Assembly (NCBI RefSeq): GCF_037076425.1
Contig: NZ_AP028127.1
Coordinates: 1,518,001-1,582,000, forward strand
From: Turicibacter faecis
GTDB lineage: Bacteria; Bacillota_I; Bacilli_A; MOL361; Turicibacteraceae
DNA length: 64,000 bases
Reading direction: 5' to 3'
This document shows, piece by piece, positions 54,461-63,372 of this stretch; the first letter of the stretch is position 1; the number at the start of each line of letters is the position of its first letter. The translations under genes and the position numbers were made by a program. The notes below the pieces were generated by a model that saw nothing but the letters and a program-made list of their open reading frames with translations, had not been told where the DNA came from and did no database searches.

Positions 54461-54913
54461 CTAGCCTAGTACATTAAACTCTATTAATAAATAGCGTAAA
54501 ATTCCGAATACATAGGCTGAAACAACAGCAAAGACAATTACCGCTCCCGCTAACTTAAATAAATTCGTCGCAATTCCAAGTACGACTCCCTCACTTTTAC
54601 TTTCTAGGGCAGCCGAAGTCAATGAATTGGCAAACCCTGTAATAGGAACAAATGCCCCTGCCTTTGCCACTTGACCAAACTCATCGTAAACTCCAAGTCC
54701 TGTCGCCACCGATGCAATTAAAATCACCGTTACGAGCGCAAGCGTACTTGCTGTTTCACGCACAAAACCAAAAAAATGAACATACATCTCAATAAGCAGC
54801 TGTCCACCAACGCAAATTAAACCGCCAAAGAAAAAGGAAACTAGAGCATTTTTTAAATAATTAGGTTTTACTTCATGATTTTTAATAACCTCTTCATATT
54901 TTTTCGTTTTCAC
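54461..54913 (-). CDS. spoVAC: SpoVAC mechanosensitive channel protein
   Basis: 150-residue membrane subunit of the SpoVA channel. About four hydrophobic helices, with YLKNALVSFFFGGLICVGGQLL, GVYDEFGQVAKAGAFVPITGFANS and ESKSEGVVLGIATNLFKLAGAVIVF. Start uncertain: GTG 54913 is 11 bases after GAGGAG, whereas two GTGs upstream overlap that site. A 156-base gap separates it from spoVAD. Neither spoVAA nor spoVAB lies upstream, so this appears to be the first gene of a reduced spoVA operon. Confidence 0.93.
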   Translation of the reverse strand: MKTKKYEEVIKNHEVKPNYLKNALVSFFFGGLICVGGQLLIEMYVHFFGFVRETASTLALVTVILIASVATGLGVYDEFGQVAKAGAFVPITGFANSLTSAALESKSEGVVLGIATNLFKLAGAVIVFAVVSAYVFGILRYLLIEFNVLG

Positions 54914-55194
54914 AGACGTCACCACTCCTCAAAAAATGAACTCTACACTTTAATATGACTTTATTTCTAAAAATTATAAGTTCTTCTCACAAAATTCCCC
55001 ATAAAATCATAAAATTAATCGACTAAAATAATTTTTTTCATCGCTTCTAAGAGGGGCAAATACTTTTGTCTTAGTATCAACATTTAATCCCGTTACAAGC
55101 TTCCTTAGCTCCTTTGATTAAAGCGAGTCCTTCATCAATTACTCACCTATCTACGTCCATCTAACAAGCTCTCCTTATTTTCCTTAAATAAAAA

Positions 55195-55239
55195 AAACGT
55201 CGCCCCAACCTACGTTTACCGTAGATTGAGACGACGTTT
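55195..55239 (-). terminator. Terminator of the spoIIA operon
   Basis: AAACGTCG ... CGACGTTT outer stem with inner CTACG / CGTAG, followed by T-rich sequence on the minus strand, two bases past the sigF stop. 54914-55194 upstream of spoVAC has no gene. Confidence 0.8.
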
Positions 55240-55241
55240 CA

Positions 55242-55952
55242 CTAACTTGTCATCTTTTCTTTTAATTCTTTTAATATTTTCTTTTCAAGACGGGAGACAG
55301 CTACCTGATTAATTTCTAACCGCTTTGCGACTTCCGATTGGGTGTAACCTAAGTCAAATCGTAAATAAATAAGCATTCTTTCGGTCGAATCTAGATCCGA
55401 TACTAGCTGTTTTAACACGATTTTTTGCTCAAGTTGCATTCCTTCACGATGATTTGGAATCCGCTCAATAAGTGGCATATCCTCTCTCTCATAATTATCT
55501 AATGAAGAAACATTCGTCGGCGCATTTAACGCCAAAATAATTTGCTCTTCCGTTAGCTCGGTTGCCTCGGCCAATTCTTTCATTGTGGGCTCCCGTTCAA
55601 GCGTTTTATTAAGCTGATCCTTTACCTCTTGAATTTTATGAATATTACTTTTAATACTGCGGCTAATTTTGATTGGACTTTGTTCACGAATAAAAGCTTT
55701 AATCTCACCAATAATCAGTGGAATGGCGTACGTTGATAAGGTGGTATCATAAGAAATATCAAATTGGATGATAGCCTTTAGCAATCCCATACAACCTATC
55801 TGAAATAGGTCATCCTTTTCAACCTCTAAGTGCCCAAATTTATGAACAACAGACCAAACTAAATCCATATGATTTTGTACTAAAATTAGCTTTGCTTCTT
55901 CATCACCACTTTGAGCCTTTCGTATTAGCTCCTGAATTTCTTTTTTATTCAT
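55242..55952 (-). CDS. sigF: Sporulation sigma factor F
   Basis: First forespore-specific sigma factor. 236 residues from ATG 55952 (MNKKEIQELIRKAQSGDEEAK), eight bases after GAGGG. Region 2 contains LVQNHMDLVWSVVHKF, DLFQIGCMGLLKAI and YDTTLSTYAIPLIIGEIKAF. Region 4 helix-turn-helix YTQSEVAKRLEINQVAVSRLEKKIL. Third gene of spoIIA, held inactive by SpoIIAB until septation. Confidence 0.96.
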   Translation of the reverse strand: MNKKEIQELIRKAQSGDEEAKLILVQNHMDLVWSVVHKFGHLEVEKDDLFQIGCMGLLKAIIQFDISYDTTLSTYAIPLIIGEIKAFIREQSPIKISRSIKSNIHKIQEVKDQLNKTLEREPTMKELAEATELTEEQIILALNAPTNVSSLDNYEREDMPLIERIPNHREGMQLEQKIVLKQLVSDLDSTERMLIYLRFDLGYTQSEVAKRLEINQVAVSRLEKKILKELKEKMTS

Positions 55953-55998
55953 CCAACCATCCCTCATGCCTTGTCATTTCTGTCTAATGTTTGCCATG

Positions 55999-56439
55999 TT
56001 ACTGCGCCGATGAATCTAAAGGTAAAAACTCTTTTTCAAATGAAACCACTGTCCCAACTCCCACTTCCGAATGAACCTCAAATTGGTCACTAAATGATTC
56101 CATAATCATAAATCCTAACCCACTTCGCTCTTCTTCCTGCTTTGTCGTATAGAGTGGTTGTTTTGCCAATTCAATATTTTCAATTCCTTTTCCAAAATCT
56201 TGAATAGTCACACGTAAGCGACGCCCAACAAGCGTAGCTTTCATATCGATCATTCCATCCTCATTATCCTCATACCCGTGAATAATCGCATTAGTTACCC
56301 CTTCTGAAACAATCGTTTTAATCTCATTTAATTCTTGTGCATTTGGATCTAATGGTGCAATAAAGCCAATAATGACAAGTCGTGCAAAACTTTCATTAAT
56401 ACTTTTTGCAGGAAATTGTAAATGCATCTCGTTATTCAT
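55999..56439 (-). CDS. spoIIAB: Anti-sigma F factor / serine kinase SpoIIAB
   Basis: Binds sigma-F and phosphorylates SpoIIAA. 146 residues from ATG 56439 (MNNEMHLQFPAKSINES) behind TAGGGGGAT. GHKL ATPase motifs: EIKTIVSEGVTNAIIHGYE (N box), FGKGIENI (G1) and RSGLGFMIM (G2). Starts one base after the spoIIAA stop, so coupled. Confidence 0.96.
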   Translation of the reverse strand: MNNEMHLQFPAKSINESFARLVIIGFIAPLDPNAQELNEIKTIVSEGVTNAIIHGYEDNEDGMIDMKATLVGRRLRVTIQDFGKGIENIELAKQPLYTTKQEEERSGLGFMIMESFSDQFEVHSEVGVGTVVSFEKEFLPLDSSAQ

Positions 56440-56440
56440 A

Positions 56441-56794
56441 TTATGCAATCCCCCTAATGGCAGACTCTAATTGTGAGTCATCTTCAATAACTTTAATAAT
56501 TTTTGAAAGACCAGATAATTCGAACACCTTTGAAACTAATGGTTTCATTCCAATAACCATAACCGTTCCATTCACTGATTTTAATTGATTATATCGCCCT
56601 AAAATAATTCCGATTCCTGAACTATCCATAAAATCTAAATGTTTTAGGTTAAAAACGATATGCTTAATCTGTGATTCCCCCATCACAGTATTTAGACGGC
56701 TACGCAATTGATCGGATGTATGGTGATCTAACTCACCATTTAAATTGACGTATAACACTTGATTTTCAACATAAAGTGAGACAGTTATACTCAT
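56441..56794 (-). CDS. spoIIAA: Anti-anti-sigma F factor SpoIIAA
   Basis: 117-residue STAS-domain protein. When dephosphorylated by SpoIIE it releases sigma-F from SpoIIAB. The phosphorylation site lies in LDFMDSSGIGIILGRYN (S58/S59). Start MSITVSLYVENQ behind GGAAGGGGATTATT. dacF precedes it on the same strand, and a hairpin ends dacF, so spoIIA probably has its own promoter in 56795-56948. Confidence 0.96.
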   Translation of the reverse strand: MSITVSLYVENQVLYVNLNGELDHHTSDQLRSRLNTVMGESQIKHIVFNLKHLDFMDSSGIGIILGRYNQLKSVNGTVMVIGMKPLVSKVFELSGLSKIIKVIEDDSQLESAIRGIA

Positions 56795-56948
56795 AATAAT
56801 CCCCTTCCCATGTTAGATTGACTCCATTTTAACCGATTAAAAAGATTCATATTTCCTTTTCGACAATTGTAGTGTTTTATTTTTTTCACCCCTTCCGCAA
56901 TCGCTCCTAAAATTATCATCCTATTTGTCTTAAAAAATAAAAAAAGGA

Positions 56949-56979
56949 GGAAAATGCATAAACTCTGTTATGCATTTTC
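56949..56979 (-). terminator. Terminator overlapping the dacF stop
   Basis: GAAAATGCATAA / TTATGCATTTTC with a six-base loop, then CTCCTTTTTTT on the minus strand. The 5' arm includes the final dacF codons. Confidence 0.82.
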
Positions 56980-58137
56980 CCCAAATAACATTTGTGACAC
57001 AATATAGCCGAGTAGTCCAATAAAACTATTTTTTTCAACAGGCTCTTTTACCGTTAAGGCCACTTCTTTATAAACTTCACCATTATAATAATAAGTTAAT
57101 GTCCCAACTTTATCTCCAGGTTGAATCGGTAACTCCATATTATCGTTTAACGTTACCTCATAATTTGTCTCCTGTTCAGGATCAGTTTTCTTTTTAAGCA
57201 ATGTAATTGGTTCTGACGTCACAATATCAAATTGACGGTTTTTGGCTAATAAATTATATCCAGTTGAAACTAATTTTTGATCCTCTAATTTTGGAACTAA
57301 TTCATATTGTTCATAAGCATATTCAATTAAACGCGCCACTTCTTGGTTACGAATATCTGACTTACTTGCTCCCATAACAACAGCAATCACGCGCATATCA
57401 TCGCGGTTAGCTGTTGCTGTCAAACAATATCCCGCTTCTTTTGTATAACCCGTTTTTAACCCATCAACGCCATCAACATACTTTAATAACTTATTCGTAT
57501 TAACTAACCAAAATGGAGATTCCGTATCCTGGCGAATATAATCTTCGTAAAGACCTGAAAACTCCGTAATCTCAGGATAGTCTTGGACTAAATGACGTCC
57601 AATAATTGACATATCATACGCCGTTGTTAAATGTCCTTTTGTCGATAATCCCGTTGGATTTTTAAACTCCGTGTTCTTCATCCCTAATTCTTTTGCCTTC
57701 TCATTCATTTGTTCAACGAACTTTTCTTCTGTTCCGGCTACACGTTCAGCAAGTGCCGTTACCGCATCATTCGCCGATGCAATAGCAATACTTTTGAATA
57801 AATCCTTTACGGACATTTCCTCACCTGGTTTTAGGAAAACCTGTGATCCCCCTAGACTAGCCGCATGCTCACTGACACGAATCACTTCATCCCACTTCAT
57901 CGATCCATTCTCGATTGCTTCTAGGATTAAGTACATCGACATCATCTTCGTCATACTCGCGGGTGCGAATTGTTCATGAGCATTTTTCTCATACAAAACA
58001 TTCCCTGTTTGTGCCTCAATTAAAACCGCTGCCTTACCATCTGATACTAACTCATCTGCACGAGCCACAGTCACATGAATAAAGCAACTCAACGTAAAGC
58101 ATGCAACTAAACTAATTAACACTTTTCTTATTTTCAT
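56968..58137 (-). CDS. dacF: D-alanyl-D-alanine carboxypeptidase DacF
   Basis: Forespore S11 carboxypeptidase. 389 residues from ATG 58137 (MKIRKVLISLVACFTLSCF) behind AGAGGTGTAAAA; signal peptide cleaved after about ARA (residue 27). Active-site S61-M-T-K64, S121-A122-N123 and KTGYTKEAGYC near 220. C-terminal amphipathic anchor ends QMLFGENA. Adjacent to spoIIA as in Bacillus, which decides DacF over DacA. Confidence 0.92.
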   Translation of the reverse strand: MKIRKVLISLVACFTLSCFIHVTVARADELVSDGKAAVLIEAQTGNVLYEKNAHEQFAPASMTKMMSMYLILEAIENGSMKWDEVIRVSEHAASLGGSQVFLKPGEEMSVKDLFKSIAIASANDAVTALAERVAGTEEKFVEQMNEKAKELGMKNTEFKNPTGLSTKGHLTTAYDMSIIGRHLVQDYPEITEFSGLYEDYIRQDTESPFWLVNTNKLLKYVDGVDGLKTGYTKEAGYCLTATANRDDMRVIAVVMGASKSDIRNQEVARLIEYAYEQYELVPKLEDQKLVSTGYNLLAKNRQFDIVTSEPITLLKKKTDPEQETNYEVTLNDNMELPIQPGDKVGTLTYYYNGEVYKEVALTVKEPVEKNSFIGLLGYIVSQMLFGENA

Positions 58138-58338
58138 TTTTACACCTCTTTTTCTTCCTGTGGCGTTACTACACATTTATGTCTCCCAAATTTAAAATAT
58201 ACCTTGTGACAGAAAGGTCACCTCCTTTTCACTTTAGGGCACCTTCTTCTTTTAGCAGATAACAACGAAATCCACCTAATCTGCCCTTGATTTGTTATAA
58301 ATTGTTGCATTTCCTCCATACGTTTTCCTACAAAAAAA

Positions 58339-58376
58339 GTTAGCCCGTAAAGACCCCTCGGTCTTAGCAGGCTAAC
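58339..58376 (-). terminator. Terminator of pdp
   Basis: Two-tier hairpin GTTAGCC[AAGACC/GGTCTT]GGCTAAC with an internal loop, followed by seven T on the minus strand. 58138-58338 holds no credible gene. Confidence 0.8.
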
Positions 58377-58416
58377 CTTTTCATTGACTATTTTGTCACA
58401 TAAAAAAACGATTAAC

Positions 58417-59718
58417 TTAGGCAATGACATCATAAATTAAAGTAGGTGGACACACCGGGTCCTTACAGATACAATACGCCTTCTGAATATAGGCGATTGC
58501 CTCTTCATTATCAACACGATTCGCGTGAATATAAGCTAATACATCTCCTTCACCCACCGAATCACCGACTTTTTTATCGAGAACAACACCGACAGCCATA
58601 TCGATCATATCATCTTTCGTCGCACGTCCCGCTCCAAGTTTCATCGCTGCAAGTCCAATGGATAACGCATCGATTTGGTGAACGTATCCTGATTGGGAAG
58701 CTTTAACCGGAATAATAGAATCTGCTTTAGGCAATAAATCAGGATTCTCGATTTGAGCAACATCACCGCCTTGAGCTTGAACAAACTCTTTAAACTTGTT
58801 AAACGCCTCTCCGCGATGAAGTTTCTCTTTAAGTTGCTCATAAGCCGTTTCAACATCCGGTGCCTTTTTCGCTAATACAACCATTTGACTTGCTAATTGA
58901 AGCACAAGTTCCTCTAAATCTTTTGGTCCATGACCCTTCAACGTTTCAATGGCCTCCTTCACCTCAAGCGCATTTCCAATGGCTAACCCCAATGGTTGAT
59001 TCATATCTGTTAAAAAGGCCACCGTCTGGCGTTGGGCATCGCGTCCAATTTCAACCATCGCTTGAGCAAGCTGCTTCGCATCCTCTAATGTTTTCATAAA
59101 CGCCCCGGCACCAAACTTCACATCAAGAACGATCGCATCAGCACCCGCGGCAATCTTTTTACTCATAATAGAAGAGGCGATTAACGGAATCGACTCGACT
59201 GTCGCTGTCACATCTCGTAGCGCATATAAATATTTATCTGCCGGCGCTAAGTTTCCAGTTTGGCCGATAATAGCCAGTTTAATTTCATTAACTTGCTCGA
59301 TAAAACGTTCCATATCAAGCTCAATCGTCATGCCTGAAATGGATTCTAATTTATCTAGCGTACCACCTGTATGGCCTAATCCTCTTCCACTCATCTTAGC
59401 AACAGGAACTCCCATTGAGGCAACCAACGGTCCTAAAATTAAAGAGGTCTTATCCCCTACTCCTCCCGTTGAATGTTTGTCAACTTTAATTCCCTCGATG
59501 GCTGATAAGTCGACAACTTCCCCACTGCCAACCATCGCCTGTGTTAGAGCTAAACGTTCAGCAGGCGTCATTCCATTAAAGACAACCGCCATTAAAAAGG
59601 CAGACATTTGGTAATCCGGGATTACTTTATCTGTATAATTTCGAATCATCCATTCAATTTCTTCAGTTGTTAATTCAATATGATCGCGTTTTTTAGCGAT
59701 TAAATCTACCATTCGCAT
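58417..59718 (-). CDS. pdp: Pyrimidine-nucleoside phosphorylase
   Basis: Reversibly phosphorolyses uridine, deoxyuridine and thymidine. 433 residues from ATG 59718 ([16 protein letters not shown]) behind ATAGGTGATTAGC. The family signature is [20 protein letters not shown] (about 110-129) and the phosphate-site block is [15 protein letters not shown]-terminal swivelling domain from about 340. Drm and PupG usually accompany it; neither is here. Confidence 0.95.
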   Translation of the reverse strand: MRMVDLIAKKRDHIELTTEEIEWMIRNYTDKVIPDYQMSAFLMAVVFNGMTPAERLALTQAMVGSGEVVDLSAIEGIKVDKHSTGGVGDKTSLILGPLVASMGVPVAKMSGRGLGHTGGTLDKLESISGMTIELDMERFIEQVNEIKLAIIGQTGNLAPADKYLYALRDVTATVESIPLIASSIMSKKIAAGADAIVLDVKFGAGAFMKTLEDAKQLAQAMVEIGRDAQRQTVAFLTDMNQPLGLAIGNALEVKEAIETLKGHGPKDLEELVLQLASQMVVLAKKAPDVETAYEQLKEKLHRGEAFNKFKEFVQAQGGDVAQIENPDLLPKADSIIPVKASQSGYVHQIDALSIGLAAMKLGAGRATKDDMIDMAVGVVLDKKVGDSVGEGDVLAYIHANRVDNEEAIAYIQKAYCICKDPVCPPTLIYDVIA

Positions 59719-59831
59719 GCTAATCACCTATTTCCATTTATGATAAAAACACTTTCAATTATACCTTAAACAGGGGGGCGGATGAAATGTCTCCATGAAA
59801 ATATCTATTAAAAAAGCGTTTTTTTGAATAC

Positions 59832-59850
59832 TTCCCATAAGTCGTGGGAA
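59832..59850. repeat. Palindrome upstream of the 93-residue protein gene
   Basis: TTCCCA, seven-base spacer, TGGGAA, about 37 bases ahead of the start codon at 59887. Operator-like, but no regulator is implied. Confidence 0.4.
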
Positions 59851-59886
59851 AATATAAATATAACTTGATATCATTGGGGTGAAAAT

Positions 59887-60168
59887 ATGTTTCGACAACA
59901 CAAAATCTTATGCGAAAATAAAGAAACAGTCATCTATCTTTTTCTATACGATCAACAGATTGACTTAGAAACAATGAAAATTATCTTTGCTCAAATTTCA
60001 AGTCAAAAACTCGAGGCGCGAATTATTGATTACTTTAAGCAATGTAACATTAAATATCAAGGGAATCATGTGCGACTCGTTTATCGTGAAACCATCATTC
60101 GAGACTTATATCTCAGTCATTATCACCAATCACATACGGACGCAACAAATGTCATCCATCTTTTTTAA
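59887..60168 (+). CDS. Hypothetical 93-residue protein
   Basis: Starts MFRQHKILCENKETVIYLFLY behind GGGGTGAAAAT. Predicted mixed alpha/beta, soluble, with DLETMKIIFAQISSQKLEARIIDYFKQC and a histidine-rich end SHYHQSHTDATNVIHLF. Not recognised. It is one of few plus-strand genes here, single, with a palindrome upstream and a shared terminator downstream. Confidence 0.65.
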   Translation: MFRQHKILCENKETVIYLFLYDQQIDLETMKIIFAQISSQKLEARIIDYFKQCNIKYQGNHVRLVYRETIIRDLYLSHYHQSHTDATNVIHLF

Positions 60169-60189
60169 TATATTACCCACTTGGGACGT

Positions 60190-60221
60190 AAAAGCTGTAA
60201 AGAACATTCTTTACAGCTTTT
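60190..60221. terminator. Bidirectional terminator between convergent small genes
   Basis: AAAAGCTGTAAAGA / TCTTTACAGCTTTT perfect stem, followed by TACTTTTT on the plus strand. It touches the last base pairs of the minus-strand gene. Confidence 0.85.
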
Positions 60222-60393
60222 ACTTTTTCTCGGATGTTTTTGATTTTTTAAACCAATGAAATTCCTGTCCCATCTCAGTTGATAAATCAACGGGTGAAAG
60301 GAACGATCCAAAAAGATAACGATTCATCTCTTGTTCCCATGCTGTTGTAAAAGCATCAGGATAATCAATTGGCTGTCTCTTTTTCTGTTTCAT
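60220..60393 (-). CDS. Hypothetical 57-residue protein
   Basis: MKQKKRQPIDYPDAFTTAW then EQEMNRYLFGSFL, PVDLSTEMGQEFHWFKKSK and a lysine end. ATG 60393 lies six bases after AAAAGGAGGG, one of the best ribosome sites in the window, so it is very likely translated. No family recognised. The gene just upstream (60407-60631) ends 13 bases away. Confidence 0.65.
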   Translation of the reverse strand: MKQKKRQPIDYPDAFTTAWEQEMNRYLFGSFLSPVDLSTEMGQEFHWFKKSKTSEKK

Positions 60394-60406
60394 GACAACC
60401 CTCCTT

Positions 60407-60631
60407 TTATGATAACATCCCCGTTAAACTCGCAAGTAATACAATAATCACTAAATAGATTAAAACAGCGATTGAAAAGTTCCGTTTATTCGCATTTAAG
60501 CGCCGATTAAAACAAAAATAACCAAAAACGATGAAGTTAATAATAGGAAGCATCGCAATTAAAATTAAAAATAGCCACTCTTCAATTTTAACTACGGGTT
60601 CAACCGATGTCTTCTCACGTTCCGCTTCCAT
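60407..60631 (-). CDS. Hypothetical two-helix membrane protein
   Basis: 74 residues starting MEAEREKTSVEP. Two hydrophobic helices (about 19-40 and 53-71) are separated by a basic loop FNRRLNANKRN. The start is preceded by AAGGG at nine bases. Not recognised. Probably in one transcript with the 57-residue gene. 60632-60820 shows no gene. Confidence 0.6.
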   Translation of the reverse strand: MEAEREKTSVEPVVKIEEWLFLILIAMLPIINFIVFGYFCFNRRLNANKRNFSIAVLIYLVIIVLLASLTGMLS

Positions 60632-60820
60632 CTATCCACGCCCTTCCCGTATCAAAGATAAAAATAGTATTTGAAAAAAATTGATTTTTATACCCTATTT
60701 TACTTGTGCTTATCAAATAAACGACGCTCAGAAGGGAAAAGATTACGGCTTTCTACCCTCTAGTCTTCATCTCATGCAAAACAAGGCCTGTCCTTAACCT
60801 ACTAGCCCCTTAGGCCATCA

Positions 60821-60852
60821 AAAAAGAGGTGATCCGATTGGTCACCTCTTTT
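60821..60852 (-). terminator. Terminator of the methyltransferase-folA-plsC operon
   Basis: AAAAAGAGGTGA / TCACCTCTTTT with a nine-base loop and T-tract on the minus strand. Confidence 0.87.
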
Positions 60853-60870
60853 CAATTCATCTCTATTAAT

Positions 60871-61587
60871 CTAGCTTAAAGGCTTTTTAATAAGTGCTTC
60901 AACTTGCTCACACACATCATTTGTTGGCAACTCGGCATAAGTCTCATAAGGAATAGGATCGTGAACCTCTAAACGAATCACAGTACGGCGCGGCCAACGT
61001 TTTGCCACCTCATAACTATTATAAATCGTTACGGGTATAATGGCAGCCTTAGCCTTCTGGGCTAACTTAAAACTACCTGCTTTAAATGTTCCCACTTCAG
61101 CCCGAACCATACGCGTACCCTCAGGAAAAATCACCATTAAATGACCTTCCTTCACACTCTTAGCCGCAGCCGAAATCACCTTAACCGATTGTCTCACATC
61201 ATTTCGATCCATAAACTGACACTGGATTAAACGCATCGCATCGCTTAGTAAGAAAATATGATCCAATTCTTTTTTAGCCACATAGCCATGTGGACGTTTA
61301 ATCACCTTTAACATGGCGACAATATCAAGGTTACTTTGATGATTCGCATAAATAACCCCATGCTCGATTGTATCTAACTTTTCAAGCCCCTTTGCTTCAA
61401 CTCGAACGCGAAAAATAAGTGGGATCGCCCATGAAACAACCCAACTAATAAAGTTAAAACGCTCAGTATTAGAGTATTGATCCCCCTTTAATTGCTGTAC
61501 TCGTGCATTCACACATAAAACAACAATTACAACAAGTGCTAACGCCGTGAGTAAAACGCCTAGCACAATCCATAAAATGGTTAACAT
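60871..61587 (-). CDS. plsC: 1-acyl-sn-glycerol-3-phosphate acyltransferase
   Basis: Adds the second acyl chain to form phosphatidic acid. 238 residues, N-terminal membrane helix (3-27), catalytic YANHQSNLD (HX4D variant: H-QSNL-D) near 84, and VIFPEGTRM near 153. Start MLTILWIVLG overlaps the folA stop (TAATG). Third gene of a three-gene operon with folA. Confidence 0.93.
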   Translation of the reverse strand: MLTILWIVLGVLLTALALVVIVVLCVNARVQQLKGDQYSNTERFNFISWVVSWAIPLIFRVRVEAKGLEKLDTIEHGVIYANHQSNLDIVAMLKVIKRPHGYVAKKELDHIFLLSDAMRLIQCQFMDRNDVRQSVKVISAAAKSVKEGHLMVIFPEGTRMVRAEVGTFKAGSFKLAQKAKAAIIPVTIYNSYEVAKRWPRRTVIRLEVHDPIPYETYAELPTNDVCEQVEALIKKPLS

Positions 61588-62066
61588 TATTCCTTCACCC
61601 TTTCATAAATAGTAAAACGTAATTCATGACTTACTTTCTCCTTAACTTTCACCCATTTCGAAAAGTCTAGCGGTGGAAAATAGCAATCTCCCTCAAATTC
61701 CCTTTCAATATGTGTGATATAAAGACGCTCGACATAAGGAAGAAACTGTTCATATATTGAACGGCCACCTATAATAAATAACTCTTTCTCTTTCGGATAA
61801 TGTTCGATAAACGTGACACCATCTGTAAGCGTCGTTACTTCCTTAAAGTCATAACTTTTTATCGTCGTTAAAACATAGTGATGTCGGTTTGGAAGAGGAA
61901 CCCCTTTATAGGAGAGGATAGATTCAAAGGTTAAACGTCCCATTAGTAAATCGTGTCCTGTTGTTATTTGCTTAAAATAATCAAGATCCTCCTTATAAAA
62001 CCAGGGTAACCGGTTCTTCGATCCAATTAAGTGATTCTGATCAAAGGCAACAATCAAGGAAATCAT
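61587..62066 (-). CDS. folA: Dihydrofolate reductase
   Basis: Reduces dihydrofolate with NADPH. 159 residues. MISLIVAFDQNHLIGSKNRLPW opens the fold; the acidic residue in KEDLDYFKQIT (about 27) is the catalytic carboxylate, and LLMGRLTFESI and FIIGGRSIYEQFL bind NADPH. Start overlaps the methyltransferase stop by ATGA. No thyA neighbour in the window. Confidence 0.95.
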   Translation of the reverse strand: MISLIVAFDQNHLIGSKNRLPWFYKEDLDYFKQITTGHDLLMGRLTFESILSYKGVPLPNRHHYVLTTIKSYDFKEVTTLTDGVTFIEHYPKEKELFIIGGRSIYEQFLPYVERLYITHIEREFEGDCYFPPLDFSKWVKVKEKVSHELRFTIYERVKE

Positions 62067-62872
62067 AGGCTGTCCGCCTTCTTATTCATGTCCTCAATCT
62101 CAATCACACCATAAAAAAAGTGACGCTTTTGATTTTGTCGAGAAATAGTAAACCCGAGCTTTTCAATGATAGGATTTTTATAACCCGATTTTACTACTAC
62201 GCGTTTTTTAGCGACACGAATGGCCTCCTTCACATGGTCCTCCGTCATCACATCATAAGCAACGACCGGCTTAATGACTTTAATGCCCTGAGAACTTTCT
62301 ACAGAATGATGAAACATAAAATCAAAATAAACGACATCGAAGGCATCATTTTCACAAGTGCGCAAATAATCTAAATTATCTGCTCGCACTAAAGAAACTC
62401 GGTCAATCAGCGCCTTCCACTCCGGCTTTTCATACGCTGCAAAATAAGTAAGTCCTTCCCTAACCAAAACAAATAATGGGAAGCTTTTTTCTAATGACAC
62501 CACTTTCCCCTGTGGTCCTACTTGATAATTAGCTACGAGCGTATCGCTTGCTAGTCCTAGCGTACAATCTAAAAAACTCATCCCCTCTTTAAGGCCACAT
62601 GCCGTAACTAAGCTATCCGTTTGCCCACGTTCAAGCTGTTTAATACGGTGCATTGCCATATTAGGGTGGAAAAAGACCTCTTCTTGACCTTTCTCATAGT
62701 AACTCAACCCTCTTTGGTTATTCACCACAAATAGTTGAGAATCCAAAGAATCAAGTAATGACTTTACGGTTTTTTTTCTTCTTGGCACAAACGGAATCGA
62801 TAAATCATCTGCGAGGTGTTTTGCCCTTTGAACTAATTCCGCTGTTTCATCAAATGCTGTTGTAACAATCAC
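62063..62872 (-). CDS. Class I SAM-dependent methyltransferase (YpiP/RsmJ-like)
   Basis: 269 residues. The SAM-binding loop reads SFLDCTLGLASDTLVANYQVG (about 99-119), then VVSLEKSF, and motif IV-like NDAFDVVYFDFMFHH (about 174-188). The N-terminus MIVTTAFDETAELVQRAKHLA precedes a PRRKKTV segment. The pattern resembles rRNA methyltransferase RsmJ and Bacillus YpiP, which lies near dfrA; substrate unknown. GTG start with a weak ribosome site. First gene of the operon. Confidence 0.82.
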   Translation of the reverse strand: MIVTTAFDETAELVQRAKHLADDLSIPFVPRRKKTVKSLLDSLDSQLFVVNNQRGLSYYEKGQEEVFFHPNMAMHRIKQLERGQTDSLVTACGLKEGMSFLDCTLGLASDTLVANYQVGPQGKVVSLEKSFPLFVLVREGLTYFAAYEKPEWKALIDRVSLVRADNLDYLRTCENDAFDVVYFDFMFHHSVESSQGIKVIKPVVAYDVMTEDHVKEAIRVAKKRVVVKSGYKNPIIEKLGFTISRQNQKRHFFYGVIEIEDMNKKADSL

Positions 62873-62954
62873 CTTATCACCACTCTTTTTAAACTCTTAT
62901 CTTCTTATTGTGACAGATAACAGGCAAGAGTTCAAGTTGTTTTAGATGGGAACT

Positions 62955-62986
62955 AAAAAATCGTCCTTTTACTGGACGATTTTTTC
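62955..62986 (-). terminator. Terminator of ssb
   Basis: AAAAAATCGTCC / GGACGATTTTTT with a seven-base loop, directly after the ssb stop. Confidence 0.9.
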
Positions 62987-62988
62987 AT

Positions 62989-63372
62989 TTATACCGAAGC
63001 TTCCTCCACTTTCATCTCTGTTAGTTCACTACTTTCTTTTATCGTTGATGTTTTCGTTTGAATAAACGATACCTTTTCTGCCACTACCTCGACCACCCGC
63101 AATGACTTATGATTAGGAATTTCATAAGTTTTGTGAACTAACCTTCCTTTAATTCCAATAATCGCACCTTTTCCACAATATTCTACCACGTTATGTGCTA
63201 AACCTTCCCACAAACTTACATTGATAAAATCAGTCTCATATTCGCCCGTCACTGAGTTTTTAAATGAACGATGAACCGCTAATGTTACCGTCGTCACTCG
63301 TTTCCCTTCCTGAGTCTCCATTAATTCCGGTTGACGGACTACCCGTCCAACTAAAACAACATTATTAAGCAT
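62989..63372 (-). CDS. ssb: Single-stranded DNA-binding protein
   Basis: 127-residue OB-fold protein starting MLNNVVLVGRVVRQPEL at ATG 63372 behind AAAGGAGAATATTG. Core: TLAVHRSFKN, DFINVSLWEG and KGRLVHKTYEI. It lacks the acidic DDDIPF-type C-terminal tip of canonical SSB and is short, so this may be a secondary SSB like SsbB/YwpH rather than the replicative one. Confidence 0.9.
   Translation of the reverse strand: MLNNVVLVGRVVRQPELMETQEGKRVTTVTLAVHRSFKNSVTGEYETDFINVSLWEGLAHNVVEYCGKGAIIGIKGRLVHKTYEIPNHKSLRVVEVVAEKVSFIQTKTSTIKESSELTEMKVEEASV

Noticed and set aside
54951-54957. Sigma-G promoter upstream of spoVAC (CATATTA on the minus strand)
   Set aside because: The -10 fits, but no acceptable TGAATA-like -35 exists at 16-18 bases, so I did not list it.
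56833-56857. Sigma-H promoter upstream of spoIIAA
   Set aside because: AAAGGAAAT fits a -35, but no GAAT-type -10 lies at the required spacing.
58205-58222. Inverted repeat TGACC/GGTCA-like upstream of dacF
   Set aside because: Short and imperfect, with no supporting context; chance is sufficient.
58218-58433. 71-codon minus-strand frame overlapping the pdp end
   Set aside because: It spans the pdp terminator, overlaps pdp and has no family resemblance or ribosome site.
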